From contig CAUYUJ010007469.1 of NCBI GenBank assembly GCA_963575745.1, forward strand, positions 409,579 to 473,578: a stretch of 64,000 nt of DNA, read 5' to 3'. Positions 55,976 through 64,000 of this stretch are shown one piece after another. The position numbers and the translations under genes were made by a program. Position 1 is the first letter of the stretch, and the number at the start of each line of letters is the position of its first letter. The notes under the pieces are model-generated. The model made no database searches, was not told the DNA's origin, and saw only the letters and a program-made list of their open reading frames with translations. This stretch comes from Prorocentrum cordatum. Lineage: Eukaryota > Sar > Dinophyceae > Prorocentrales > Prorocentraceae.

Positions 55976-56042
55976 GTGCTGCGACCAGGCGACGGGAAGA
56001 CATTCCCGAAAGATGGCGACACTGTCACCGTCCACTACACAG
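55976..56042 (+). CDS. FKBP-type peptidyl-prolyl isomerase, N-terminal exon
   Basis: The frame reads VLRPGDGKTFPKDGDTVTV then HYTG. This is the beginning of the FKBP fold: 'PGDG.tfPk.Gd.v.vHYtG' is highly diagnostic, and the Tyr of HYTG lies in the FK506/proline-binding pocket. FKBPs catalyse cis-trans isomerisation of peptidyl-proline bonds. The acceptor is CATCACAG. The donor is placed at ACAG/GCACG (GC type) so that G joins GC of the next exon as Gly. The start codon and any upstream exon were not found. Confidence 0.88.
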
Positions 56043-56107
56043 GCACGTACGAGCGGAGAGGAGGAAAGAAGGGTGTAAGAGAGAAGGGGGAAAATGCAAG
56101 GGAGATG

Positions 56108-56282
56108 TAAGTCTGGCGTTTCCCTCTACATGAGGAATATTCAAGAACAGAAAAAGTGGTCTGGGGACTTTGTTTGAGTTTTCCAGTATGGATTAAACAC
56201 TGTTTGGGTACGTTTTGAATTTGTTTCCATCTATCGTCCACAGCCGTCTGTAGGAGGACACGCCCGACCTAAAGATAGGTGA
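56108..56282 (+). repeat. TIR element family B, copy 4 (diverged)
   Basis: Left TTTCCCTCTACATGAGGAAT then ATTCAAGAACAG; right TCTGTAGGAGGACACGCCCG then ACCTAAAGATAGG. Located in the FKBP intron. Confidence 0.65.
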
Positions 56283-56299
56283 GCACCCACTTCTGACAT

Positions 56300-57630
56300 T
56301 TAGCTGATTTTCTCTATGCGCCGAGGGGTGCCCTAGCGGGCCCCCGACCCCCAGCACGACCCTTCCGTGTGCTGCGTCATCGGGCTCAGGCGTGTGCATT
56401 TGCCAGGGAGGAGCTGACGAGTGAGCATGAGGACGAGCAGGAGGCAGAGGAGAGAAGTGAGGAAGGATGACGGTGGGAGGTGGAGGGGGAGGAGGAGCAG
56501 CAGCAGCAGGAGCAGCAGAAGCAGGAGCAGGGGGAGCGGGAGTAGCTGGAGGACCAGGGCAAGGCGCAGGAGGAGAAAGGAGTGGGGCGACAACGACGAG
56601 GAAGAGATCGGATTCAGAACTGCAGCCAGCGCTGTGGCGAGAGTGCCATTCGGATCGACGGGAGCAAAGCACCGATCCTGACATAAGACCAAAGCACCGA
56701 TCCGATAGCACCACTTCGGCCGAAACGCGCACGCAAACGTTCAGAACCGAACTTCACTTACTGTCGGACCGAGGCATAAAGTCGAGGCCGGTCCAGGGAA
56801 GGTGCCCTGATGCTCTTCGTGGTTGTCGAATGTTTCTTGTGCATCCTGGGGGAGGGTACCCTCGAATGTTCTTCCGTTTGGCCTGCGGAGGGTCTCATGC
56901 TCTTGATTGATGCCTTTCGGTCCTAGGTCCGGCTATAGGGCAAGGGAGGGGAGGACCAGGGGTGATTGAAGGAGGACATGCGTGAGGTGACGAGAGGGTA
57001 GATGGGGATGAGGAGGTGCAGGCTGAATCAAAGTGGGAGGATTTTTTTCCCAGCATGATGGGCAGGATGGTCAGGCCCAAACTGTCGGAGAGGTAAGAGC
57101 TGATGGAGAAATTCGAGCAGTGGGAGAGGCATGAAGATGTGATGAGGAGCGAGAGGGGCAGGAGGGGCGAAAGGAAGGACGACAAAGGATGAGCTGGAGG
57201 AGGAGGAGGAATAGGAGGAGGAGGAGGAGGAGGAGGAGGAGAAGGAGGATGAGGAGCAGCAGCAGCCATGGGCCAGGGGATCGCAAGGCAAGTGGATGGA
57301 CGATAACAATAACAAGGAGGCGACACCGCCAGCGGCGGATTTGGTCTGCTGGAATGTCTGGCCGTGTTCACGCTGCAGCAACACCCTCGTAGCAGAGCTG
57401 CTGGCGCGTGTGGCTGTGGCAGGCTGGCCAGGTCGGGGCGAGGCAGTACAGCAGGTTGAGCGCTCGCCGAGTCGCGCAGGAGGACGGGGACCCTGGACGA
57501 CCCGTCCGAGAAGGGGTCGGCAGCTGCCGCGACTCTTCCTCGGCCGCGTGGGGTCGAGCGTGCGACGCACTTGGCGAAGCCGCTGACCAGCGTGCGCGAG
57601 CAAGCGTCAGACGTTGCTGAGTTCGAGGCC
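56300..57630. other. FKBP intron, no further gene
   Basis: GGA-rich patches at 56450-56580 and 57190-57255. The block CGGAGGGTCTCATGCTCTTG is at 56886 (shared with 28469 and 42794). No coding signal. Confidence 0.45.
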
Positions 57631-57633
57631 CTG

Positions 57634-57766
57634 TCGGAGCTCCGCGCGGATTCCTTGGATTGGCGCAGTGCCCCTGCGGCGGCGCCTCGTGCGCCGCACC
57701 TGGCGCGCCCCGCGCGCCATGGCGGGCGCTCGAGCGCCGCTCCAAGACATCCGCGCGGACCTCCGA
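57634..57766 (+). repeat. Fold-back element family A, copy 1
   Basis: Left GGAGCTCCGCGCGGATTCCT then TGGATTGGCGC; right GCGCCGCTCCAAGACATCCG then CGCGGACCTCC, complementary at about 26 of 31 positions. Between them are GGCGGCGCCTCGTGCGCCGC and GGCGCGCCCCGCGCGCC. Confidence 0.75.
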
Positions 57767-58214
57767 GAGTGTATGCTTATATGCCGCTGTTTGGCCCCTT
57801 ATTGGTGGTAGGTTTCAGTGAAGCCCCAGGTCCTAAACCCTAAGGAGGTCTCCAGAGGCACGCAGAAACCAAAACAATTACGCCCAATCGTACAAACACG
57901 AACTCAAAAGACACACATCAGAACAGCACCCAAAATTGCCCCGCTCGATTCCGGAGCGTCGTGGGTTCAACTTGGCCTCGTTGAGTTGGCCCCCACGGAG
58001 TTCGAGAGGACGGAGCGTCCCACAGGGCCCGCCCGGCGTGAAGCCAGCCAGCCCCGTGGACATTGCCAGGGTGCCCGCGACACGGCCGAGCCCTGCAGCA
58101 GTTTGCGGAGGCCGAGCGATCCAAAGAGGCGCGCGGAGCCTTCCGCTCGCACGGCAGCTACCGTACTTGGCCAGTTAATTACCGCGTTTGTCCAATTGCA
58201 CACGCAGATACAGC

Positions 58215-58390
58215 AGGTTCGCGCCGCGTTGCCGCGGCAGTGACCCCAGTCGGGGGTTCAAGGTTCAACGTCGCTAGTGGCCCAGAATCGGCCGATAGCG
58301 AAAGCCCTGCCCGATCGGAAAGCCGTGGATCCAAGGATGAAGGATCCACGGGGTGTCAGAGACCAACGCGGACGTCACCGCGACTCGAAC
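58215..58390 (+). repeat. TIR element family E, copy 3
   Basis: GGTTCGCGCCGCGTTGCCGC at the left, GGACGTCACCGCGACTCGAA at the right, and CCCAGAATCGGCCGATAGCG plus CGTGGATCCAAGGATGAAGGATCC-type palindromes inside. Confidence 0.6.
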
Positions 58391-58984
58391 GTTCCGTATG
58401 CATACCTCGCACCTGGCGCAATCTGCGCGTCCTGAGCTCGTCGGGACGGCGACGCCAGGAAAACGACCGCAGGCGATGTTTCTATCCCGACCCACGGTTT
58501 CTTTCGACGAAAAATGAAGCGGCTAAGAAAAGGGGGGGAACCATGGGATACACCCCAAGGGGGCTATTCGGACGCACCCCTATCGACGATGGACGCCCCC
58601 CCTCGCATATCCCAGGGTTGGGCCCAAATTTTTGGTCCACTCGAAAATCCCACGAATCCTGAGATAGGGGTCGGCATATCCCCTGTTAAACAAGACTGCA
58701 CAGACCTCCGCGCGCACGGCGGAGCGCGGTCTCTCCGTGAAGGCGGCGGCGAGGGCCACACCTCGGCGGCTTGGAGGGCGGCGGCCGAGCGGGCTTTCTG
58801 CGGTGCGCGGGCGATGCATGGCAGCGTTGGGCTCACTTCGCGATCGCTCGCCACCGGGGGGCCCCGCGGGTTTTGTCATTCGCCCCTGTTCTCGGCGGCG
58901 AGCGGGGGGGCAAGCAAGAGGGGACCTTCCTCCCTCCTCCCTCCTCCTGCTCCTGCTGTTCCTCCTCCTCCTGCTCCTCTCCGC

Positions 58985-59045
58985 CTCCTCCTCCTCCTCC
59001 TCCTCCTCCTCCTCCTCCTCCTCCTCCTCCTCCTCCTCCTCCTCA
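58985..59045. repeat. (TCC)n array
   Basis: About 20 TCC units, flanked by 'CCTCTCGGCGGCGAGGGGGG'-type GC-rich sequence that also occurs just upstream at 58892. Confidence 0.9.
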
Positions 59046-59128
59046 TCCCCCCTCTCGGCGGCGAGGGGGGCAAGCGAGGGGAGGAGGCTCTCTCAGAACG
59101 CGGCGGGGCTGAACCGACGAAGAGAAAA

Positions 59129-59299
59129 GGGCATAAACATAGACTTTCGACGCTCCGCACGGGTTTCGTGGATCGGCGCCTGGTCCCCCCTGGCGGCGCC
59201 TCCGGCGCCGCCCCTGGCGCGCTCCGCGCGCCATGGAGGGGGGGTCCAGCTGAGATCCAAGAAATCCGCGCAGAGCGCCAAACGTTTGTGTTTCTGCTG
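59129..59299 (+). repeat. Fold-back element family A, copy 2 (near full length)
   Basis: Begins GGCATAAACATAGACTTTCG and ends CGCCAAACGTTTGTGTTTCT. Inner arms are CGCTCCGCACGGGTTTCGTG then GATCGGCGCC, and GGGTCCAGCTGAGATCCAAG then AAATCCGCGCAGAGCG. The centre is CTGGCGGCGCCTCCGGCGCC, then GCCCCTGGCGCGCTCCGCGC. Confidence 0.78.
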
Positions 59300-59410
59300 A
59301 TTTGTCTTCTTCGGCTCTCAGAGGGCGGCGCGGGGCTTCTCAGAAGCCCTCCGGCCTCCCGACTGGTGTTCGGCGTCCTCGGGGAAAGCTCAGGAGACTT
59401 CTCTCGCCGA

Positions 59411-59540
59411 GCGCGTTCCACTATTCGCAAAGTGCCTACTCGCAAACCTCAGAGACAAATCTGATGTCACGGTTCGTAGGTCCCTCGCGGCGGATCCTGG
59501 CCGTTTGCGAGAAGCTACTTTGCGAGTAGCGGAACGTGCT
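59411..59540 (+). repeat. TIR element family L, copy 1
   Basis: Left GCGCGTTCCACTATTCGCAA then AGTGCCTACTCGC; right GCGAGAAGCTACTTTGCGAG then TAGCGGAACGTGC. Terminal inverted repeats are about 33 bp with few mismatches. A half copy (CGCTCTCCACTACTCGCCAA then AGTGCCTATGCTCGC) is at 61552-61590. Confidence 0.75.
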
Positions 59541-59779
59541 TGTCTTTCCTCAGGAGACTGGACGACTGCCGCGCCTTCAAGGACGGCCCGCCTCCCTCTC
59601 GTTTCCTTTACCCCCCGGGCGCGTCGCCGAAGCGTTCTGCTCGACGGGGCCGCCCAGTCTGTCGCCCGCCTCTGCTTCGGCGCACGGCGTGCCGTGCAGC
59701 GGCCCCTGGCTCGTTTTGCGGCCCCAGCCTGGGATGAGGAGGACGAGGAGGCTGTGGTCGAGAGGGGGAAGTGAGAAGG

Positions 59780-59945
59780 AAGGTCTTCTTCGAGGGCTCG
59801 GAAGTCCCCCTCCCCCCCGACTTCCGAGAAGTGTGCCAAGCCTTCCCCGAAGGCACGGACAACTTCTCAGAAGGCGCGAGGGCTTCTGAGAAGTCCCGCC
59901 GCCTTCTGAGAAGGCGTTCTCCTTCTCACTTCCCCCCGGGCCCGC
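59780..59945 (+). repeat. TTCTCAGAAG hairpin repeat family M, copy 2
   Basis: GACAACTTCTCAGAAGGCGC, GAGGGCTTCTGAGAAGTCCC, GCCGCCTTCTGAGAAGGCGT and TCTCCTTCTCACTTCCCCCC. Colinear with 41937-42105. Confidence 0.72.
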
Positions 59946-59957
59946 CGCCGATTTGGG

Positions 59958-60242
59958 GGGAGGAGGAGGAGGAGGAGGAGGAGGAGGAGGAGGAGGAGGA
60001 GGAGGAGGAGGAGGAGGAGGAGGAGGAGAAAGAGAGGAGGAGGAGGAGGAGGAGGAGGAGGAGAGGAGGAGGAGGAGGAGGAGGAGGAGGAGGAAAAGGA
60101 GGAGAGGGAAGAGGAAGAGGAAGAGGAAGAGGAGGAGGAGGAGGAGGAGGAGGAGGAGGAGGAGGAGGAGGAGGAGGAGGAGGAGGAGGAGGAGGAGGAG
60201 GAGGAGGAGGAGGAGGAGGAGGAGGAGGAGGAGGAGGAGGAG
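59958..60242. repeat. (GGA)n array, 285 bp
   Basis: The longest nearly pure GGA array; over 100 bp at 60130-60242 is uninterrupted. All long ORFs across it (poly-Glu, poly-Gly, poly-Arg, and their complements) are artefacts. Confidence 0.92.
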
Positions 60243-60249
60243 AGACGTC

Positions 60250-61035
60250 CGTGCCTTTGCCAGACCGCTTTTGGGGTCCTCGAGTCGGCCTCCGCTGCTT
60301 GCGTTGCCCCCCTCCCCCTCGTGCAGCGGGGGGCGGGGCACGGGGGCGAGGCGCTGGCGCAGCGGAGGGCCACGAGGAGACGACGAGGGGCGGACCGCGC
60401 CGAGGCGAGGAGGAGGGCCACGCCGCACAGGCATCCGACGTCGGTTTTTTTTTGTTTGCACAGCTTCGCTTCCCAGAGTTGCCCACCGCCCGCAGGCAGC
60501 GGGTATCTCTGGGATTCCCAGAGCCCAATCTACTCTAGCCGCCTTCCTACTCCGAGGACCGATCCGCTGTTGCTGCGTTTTGTTACGCTCTGGGCGGGCG
60601 GGCCCGAGCACAGTCTACTTTGTACGCCTTCCTACTCCGTGTTTCTGTATACTTCTTCCGACCGGTGGTTATGTTCTTCCTATCGTACTTAAGGACCACA
60701 TCCCAAACATAGGTTCGAACACCCGGAAAAAGTATCGAAACAGTCTTTGGCCGACGCGCCAGCGAGGTGTCGAACGAGCATCGCCTCCCAGGGCCCACCA
60801 GATGAAAACCTTCGAAATGTGGTTCTTCCCTGGTGTTCGAATTTTTTTCTGGTGGTCAAGGATAAATAGGTTGGAACATAGCCCCAGAGGTCTGGACCCC
60901 TTCCCCGGGACCAGCTTTTTTTACGACGACATGGGAGAAATGAAGGCCTCTGAACGTTCCAGGCAGGCTGCTATGGATTAAACCACGCTGGGCGTCCCCG
61001 CCACCCCGACCGACACCGAAGCCTCGGCCGACATG
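60250..61035. other. FKBP intron, no further gene
   Basis: Includes a direct repeat of GCCTTCCTACTCCG (60541, 60625) and an inverted pair AGGTTCGAACACCCGG (60711) / CCCTGGTGTTCGAA (60828). No gene recognised. Confidence 0.4.
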
Positions 61036-61039
61036 TCGG

Positions 61040-61325
61040 GAACGCCTACAAATAGTTATACAGTAGTGCTCGAGTCGTTGTGTTGACGATCCCGAGGCCC
61101 GGTGAGGGCCCTTGGAGGCCGCAGATCGCGAAGAACACTCCCCGTCGTATTTTTTTTTGTTCGCAGCGCGAGGGGGCCTGGGAGCTGCGGGTCACTGTCG
61201 GCGCGCCTCGAGCCTCGGTCTCTTCATCCTGAAGGCTCGGCGAGGGCCCTTGGAGGCCGAAAACCGCGAGGAGAGCCTCCCGTCGAGATTCTTCTCCACA
61301 CCGCGAGGGGGTTGGGGCATTTCTC
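61040..61325 (+). repeat. Dispersed repeat family G, two partial copies
   Basis: CGAGTCGTTGTGTTGACGAT, CCCGAGGCCCGGTGAGGGCC, CTTGGAGGCCGCAGATCGCG; and again CTCGGCGAGGGCCCTTGGAG, GCCGAAAACCGCGAGGAG, CCTCCCGTCGAGATTCTTC. The two are arranged head to tail. Confidence 0.6.
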
Positions 61326-61340
61326 ACCGGATCGAAGAAT

Positions 61341-61505
61341 GGCATAAACGTAAAAGCTCGGAGGTCCGCGCGGATTTCTCGGATCGGCGCTAGACCCTCC
61401 TCCCTGGCGCGCGGAACGCGCCAGGGGCGGCGCCGGAGGCGCCGCCAGGGGGGCCCAGCGCGGATCCGAGAAATCCGCGCGGACCTCCGAGTTGTTATGC
61501 TCGTG
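61341..61505 (+). repeat. Fold-back element family A, copy 3 (best preserved)
   Basis: The left arm 61357-61390 (begins CTCGGAGGTCCGCGCGGATT) and right arm 61458-61491 are complementary at 33 of 34 positions. The 67-base centre itself contains two hairpins: CTGGCGCG..CGCGCCAG (61404-61424) and GGCGGCGCCGGAGGCGCCGC (61426-61446). GGCATAAACG lies at the left edge and GTTGTTATGC at the right edge. Confidence 0.88.
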
Positions 61506-61599
61506 TCCTTCTTCGTGCCCCTAGTCGTGGCGTGCGCTCGGCTCCCCGAGCGCGCTCTCCACTACTCGCCAAAGTGCCTATGCTCGCAAACTTCCGAAC

Positions 61600-61773
61600 A
61601 ATAGGTTTAAGTCGGGCCTGTCCCTCTACAGGGGGAATCTTCAAAGATAGTCCAAATATTGTCTGGGGGCTATGTTCTGACCATATCTGGGCATCCCTTG
61701 AAATGTTTTGGGCATCTTGTTTTTTTCGTCCGAAATTTTCTTGCAGGGGGACAGGCCCGACCTAAAAATAGGT
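61600..61773 (+). repeat. TIR element family B, copy 2 (full length)
   Basis: Left AATAGGTTTAAGTCGGGCCT then GTCCCTCTACAGGGGGAA; right TTCTTGCAGGGGGACAGGCC then CGACCTAAAAATAGG. Inverted repeats of about 35 bp. The T-rich interior has TTTTGGGCATCTTG. Confidence 0.82.
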
Positions 61774-61821
61774 GTTTGCCTCAGTGAATGACGTATCGTA
61801 GACTCCCCGGCGGCGGACCAA

Positions 61822-61908
61822 GGAGGAGGAGGAGGAGGAGGAGGAGGAGGAGGAGGAGCAGGGAGGAGGAGGAGGAGGAGGAGGAGGAGGAGGGAGGAGG
61901 AGGAGCAG
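61822..61908. repeat. (GGA)n array just before an FKBP exon
   Basis: GGA triplets up to about 50 bp before the acceptor at 61959-61960. Confidence 0.85.
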
Positions 61909-61960
61909 CTACTCCGCGAGCAGTGGAGGGCTCGCTCGCCCCTCGGCGGCGCGCCGCCAG

Positions 61961-62007
61961 GCGCCCTGGCGTCCAGCGGCGCGAGGTTCGACTCGTCGGC
62001 CGGGCGC
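61961..62007 (+). CDS. FKBP second exon (A..FDSS segment)
   Basis: After CCGCCAG the bases GC complete Gly and the frame reads ALASSGARFDSSAGR. HYTG-ALASSGAR-FDSS matches the FKBP loop and the conserved F-D-S-S; the Asp lies in the ligand pocket. The eight-residue spacer fits alveolate-type FKBPs. The 3' end is uncertain: an AG/GTTCGA donor lies inside at 61985, and the expected next piece (PF.f.lG...i.gW) is not seen before the window ends. Confidence 0.7.
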
Positions 62008-62092
62008 TCGGCCCTCCGCGCGCGGCGGGGGCCGTGCCCGTGCGCCCCCCTGGGGCTCGGGCTGGATGAAAGGGGGGATCGGGAAAGGGGGG

Positions 62093-62215
62093 GTCCTCCT
62101 CCTCCTCCTCCTCCTCCCCCTCCTCCTCCCTCTCCTCCTCCTCCTCCCTCTCCTCCCCCTCCTCCTCCGTCTCCTCCTCCTGCTCCTCCTGCTCCTCCTC
62201 CTCCTCCTCTTCCCC
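62093..62215. repeat. (TCC)n array
   Basis: TCC with CCC and GTC interruptions, flanked on both sides by GA(A/C)GAAAGGGGGG(A/G)TTGGGAAAGGGG-like G-runs (62066, 62230). Confidence 0.85.
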
Positions 62216-62862
62216 TCTCGGGCCAGACGAAAGGGGGGGATTGGGAAAGGGGGGGGTACGAAATCTGCTGCATGCAGCTGGTTTCGGGCCCCACCAAGGG
62301 GCCCCTTCCTCGACGCATGGCCGCCTCCGGCGCCGAGCTGATTCTCAAACACCCCCATTTGCTATCCCCCCCTTTCGCCCGTCCCGAGGGGCCCGTCTGA
62401 CCCCGGCCGGTTGCCCTCAAGCAGTGGCGAAGCGTCCTGGCTCCCCGATACAGTGGGGGCGCGCATCAAGAGACCATCTGAATTTCGTCAGGGTGCCCTG
62501 GTTTTTTCCGTTCCGCGCTTGGTTTTTTCGTTCAGGCGCACCTCGCGCGCGGGTTTCCAGGGTTGGGTTTCTTGCGAGGGTTTCTTGCAACCGCGCCCGC
62601 ACTGTAGCTTCACCAAAGAAGAATGGTTTAAGAACCTTTTGTGGTCTGCGCGAGATGTTTTTCGAGCATTTCTGCCTGAGCCTGTCTGGTTTGAACACAT
62701 CGAGTTCACGTCCTAAGGACACCGTCTTGTTCTTAGGGGTGCTTGGGTTCTGAGGATATCCCGTGGCAACTAGGCCTATATGAATGTCGGACGGTCGGTC
62801 CCTGCTCAAGCTGCGGCTCCCTTCAGTGGCAGCGATGGGCCCAGACCTTCTCGCGCTGTACA

Positions 62863-63018
62863 TGAAAATCACGACGGGAGGTTGTTCGATATTTTCGGCC
62901 TCCGGGGGCCCTTCACGGGCCTCGGGGCCGTCAAACAACGACTCGGGACGAAAAGCCGGTCCCAGGGAAGGGGTCCAGACCTCTGGGGATCGAAGCTGTG
63001 AAAGTGTCACGACGTTGG
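62863..63018 (-). repeat. Dispersed repeat family G, copy 4
   Basis: AAAATCACGACGGGAGGTTG, TTTTCGGCCTCCGGGGGCCC, CCGTCAAACAACGACTCGGG, CCGGTCCCAGGGAAGGGGTC. Same orientation as 1340-1497, opposite to 11400 and 46678. Confidence 0.68.
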
Positions 63019-63064
63019 AGGTCTGGGGGAAGGGGGGCAGTTTCGAAGAAGAAAAAAAAACAAC

Positions 63065-63192
63065 GGCATAAACACAAGCTTTGGGCGCTCCGCGCGGGAT
63101 TTCCTGGCTCCGCGCAGGCGCGCCAGGGAGGGGGGGTCCAGCGCAGATCCCAGAAATCAGCGCGGAGCGCCAACAGTTTATGCTTATATGCC
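63065..63192 (+). repeat. Fold-back element family A, copy 4 (internally shortened)
   Basis: GGCATAAACACAAGCTTTGG then GCGCTCCGCGCGGGATTTCC on the left, AGCGCAGATCCCAGAAATCA then GCGCGGAGCGCCAACAGTTT then ATGCTTATATGCC on the right. The central GGCGGCGCC hairpins are missing. Confidence 0.78.
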
Positions 63193-63269
63193 GTGTGTTA
63201 TTATTATTCTCCTTATTACTATTCTTCTTCTTTTTCTCCTTGTCCTTCTTACTAATATTATTTTCTTCT

Positions 63270-63447
63270 TCTCCTAAACCAGCATAGTAAGGATGAGCGA
63301 TTTTCCAAGTTTGCCATGGTAGCCTTCCCCTTCGGCCCATCCTTGGCCACTCTCGCTGGCCCCGCCCCGCTCGCAAAGTGTCGACATGGCCTTCCAAGGC
63401 CCTTGCATTCTGATCGTGCGTCCTGATTCTGCGGGTCGATTGTATCC
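63270..63447 (+). repeat. TIR element family D, copy 3
   Basis: Left CAGCATAGTAAGGATGAGCG, interior CGGCCCATCCTTGGCCACTC and GGCCTTCCAAGGCCCTTGCA, right GCGTCCTGATTCTGCGGGTC then GATTGTA. Confidence 0.75.
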
Positions 63448-63639
63448 CCATCCCCATTGCCATCCAGACCCCCGCCATCTTACCCCCCCAGTTGGGGACA
63501 TACACTTCGAAGCCCGAAGGAAACGGCCTACATTCCCGTCTAGGGGTGGTAAATCAGCTAGTGGGGCCGAGGCCACGCCGTTCAGGATAAGGGCCAGATG
63601 AACGATGCTCAGAAGGGCTCAGTCTACGCCTCCTAGATG

Positions 63640-63930
63640 GGGTCCGAGTAGATGAGGTCGGAGGATCGCGATGCAGCTGCATCGAAGATGAGGTCCGCAT
63701 CGCCGATGGGGGGTCCGAGTAGATGAGGTCCATCGTCGATGCATCGAAGATGCATCGCAGATGGGGTCCGAGTAGACGAGGTCCGCATCGCCGATGCATC
63801 GAAGATGCGGCTCGATGTGGAGACCGTGCTTCCCCACGCCGACGTCGCCGAGGCATCGCCGACGTCGCCGAGGCATCGCCGACGTCGCCGATGCATCGCC
63901 GATACATCGGCGATGCATTGGCGATGCGGC
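63640..63930 (+). repeat. GATGCATCG / GGGGTCCGAGTAGATGAGGTC minisatellite
   Basis: Units of about 40-60 bp combining GGGGTCCGAGTAGA(T/C)GAGGT with CGATGCATCGAAGATGC give way at 63838 to (GCCGACGTCGCCGAGGCATC)n and then ATGCATCGCCGATACATCGG, which is strongly self-complementary. It continues to near the window end. Confidence 0.85.
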
Positions 63931-64000
63931 GCGATCATTCGGCCCCAGCTGCTCGGCCCCCAACAAGCAGGCCTCCTACGGAGGGGGGGATACGTCGACC

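Noticed and set aside
60705-60725. TAGGTTCGAACACCC, resembling a tRNA T-arm
   Set aside because: No acceptor, D or anticodon stems at suitable spacing; it is part of a local inverted repeat with 60828.
59577-60981. Overlapping 200-344-codon ORFs in five frames
   Set aside because: All cross the 285-bp GGA array; poly-Gly, poly-Glu, poly-Arg, poly-Ser, poly-Leu and poly-Pro in different frames show it is repeat.

Overview
The window is nuclear DNA of a dinoflagellate. The clearest evidence is the 22-nt dinoflagellate trans-spliced leader (DinoSL, consensus DCCGTAGCCATTTTGGCTCAAG in its genomic-relic form), present with one substitution each at 11812-11833 and 48577-48598. Both copies lie just upstream of the first ORF of a non-LTR retrotransposon. 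High G+C, very long introns, tiny exons and non-GT splice donors fit this. The species cannot be fixed from the sequence; a large GC-rich core dinoflagellate (for example a Prorocentrum-like genome) is only a guess.

Two cellular genes, both on the + strand, are visible as scattered small exons. (1) A JmjC / cupin-like Fe(II)/2-oxoglutarate oxygenase runs from at least 24.7 kb to 45.7 kb (possibly from 3.6 kb) as exons of about 42-111 bp. The six exons at 31595, 33608, 36859, 37667, 42962 and 45590 join in phase and rebuild a continuous JmjC core with the HxD and distal His iron ligands; two further exons (24698, 27116) probably belong upstream. Only one of the seven inferred introns starts with GT; three start with GA and three with GC. 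Several introns carry the same short sequence at both boundaries. (2) An FKBP-type peptidyl-prolyl isomerase is represented by exons at 55976-56042 and about 61961-62007, separated by a 5.9-kb intron with a GC donor.

Layout: 0-11.8 kb is repeat-rich (pentamer, heptamer, CAA, TCC and minisatellite arrays plus dispersed elements). 11.8-17.3 kb is a decayed LINE with ORF1, endonuclease, reverse transcriptase and a C-terminal zinc knuckle. 17.3-24.6 kb holds dispersed short elements and tandem repeats. 24.7-45.7 kb is the JmjC gene with repeat-filled introns. 45.9-48.5 kb holds short elements. 48.6-53.0 kb is a second, different LINE. 53-55.9 kb is largely unassigned. 56-64 kb is the FKBP gene and its intron, dense with hairpin elements.

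A main theme is at least five families of short (about 130-200 bp) non-autonomous elements with terminal inverted repeats or near-perfect fold-back structure (called A-E here), plus several other dispersed families. They recur in introns and intergenic DNA, and the intron-boundary direct repeats suggest that insertion has created or enlarged introns. Most long ORFs in the window are translations of (GGA/TCC)n and similar arrays and are not genes. All homology calls come from reading motifs by eye; no database search was run.
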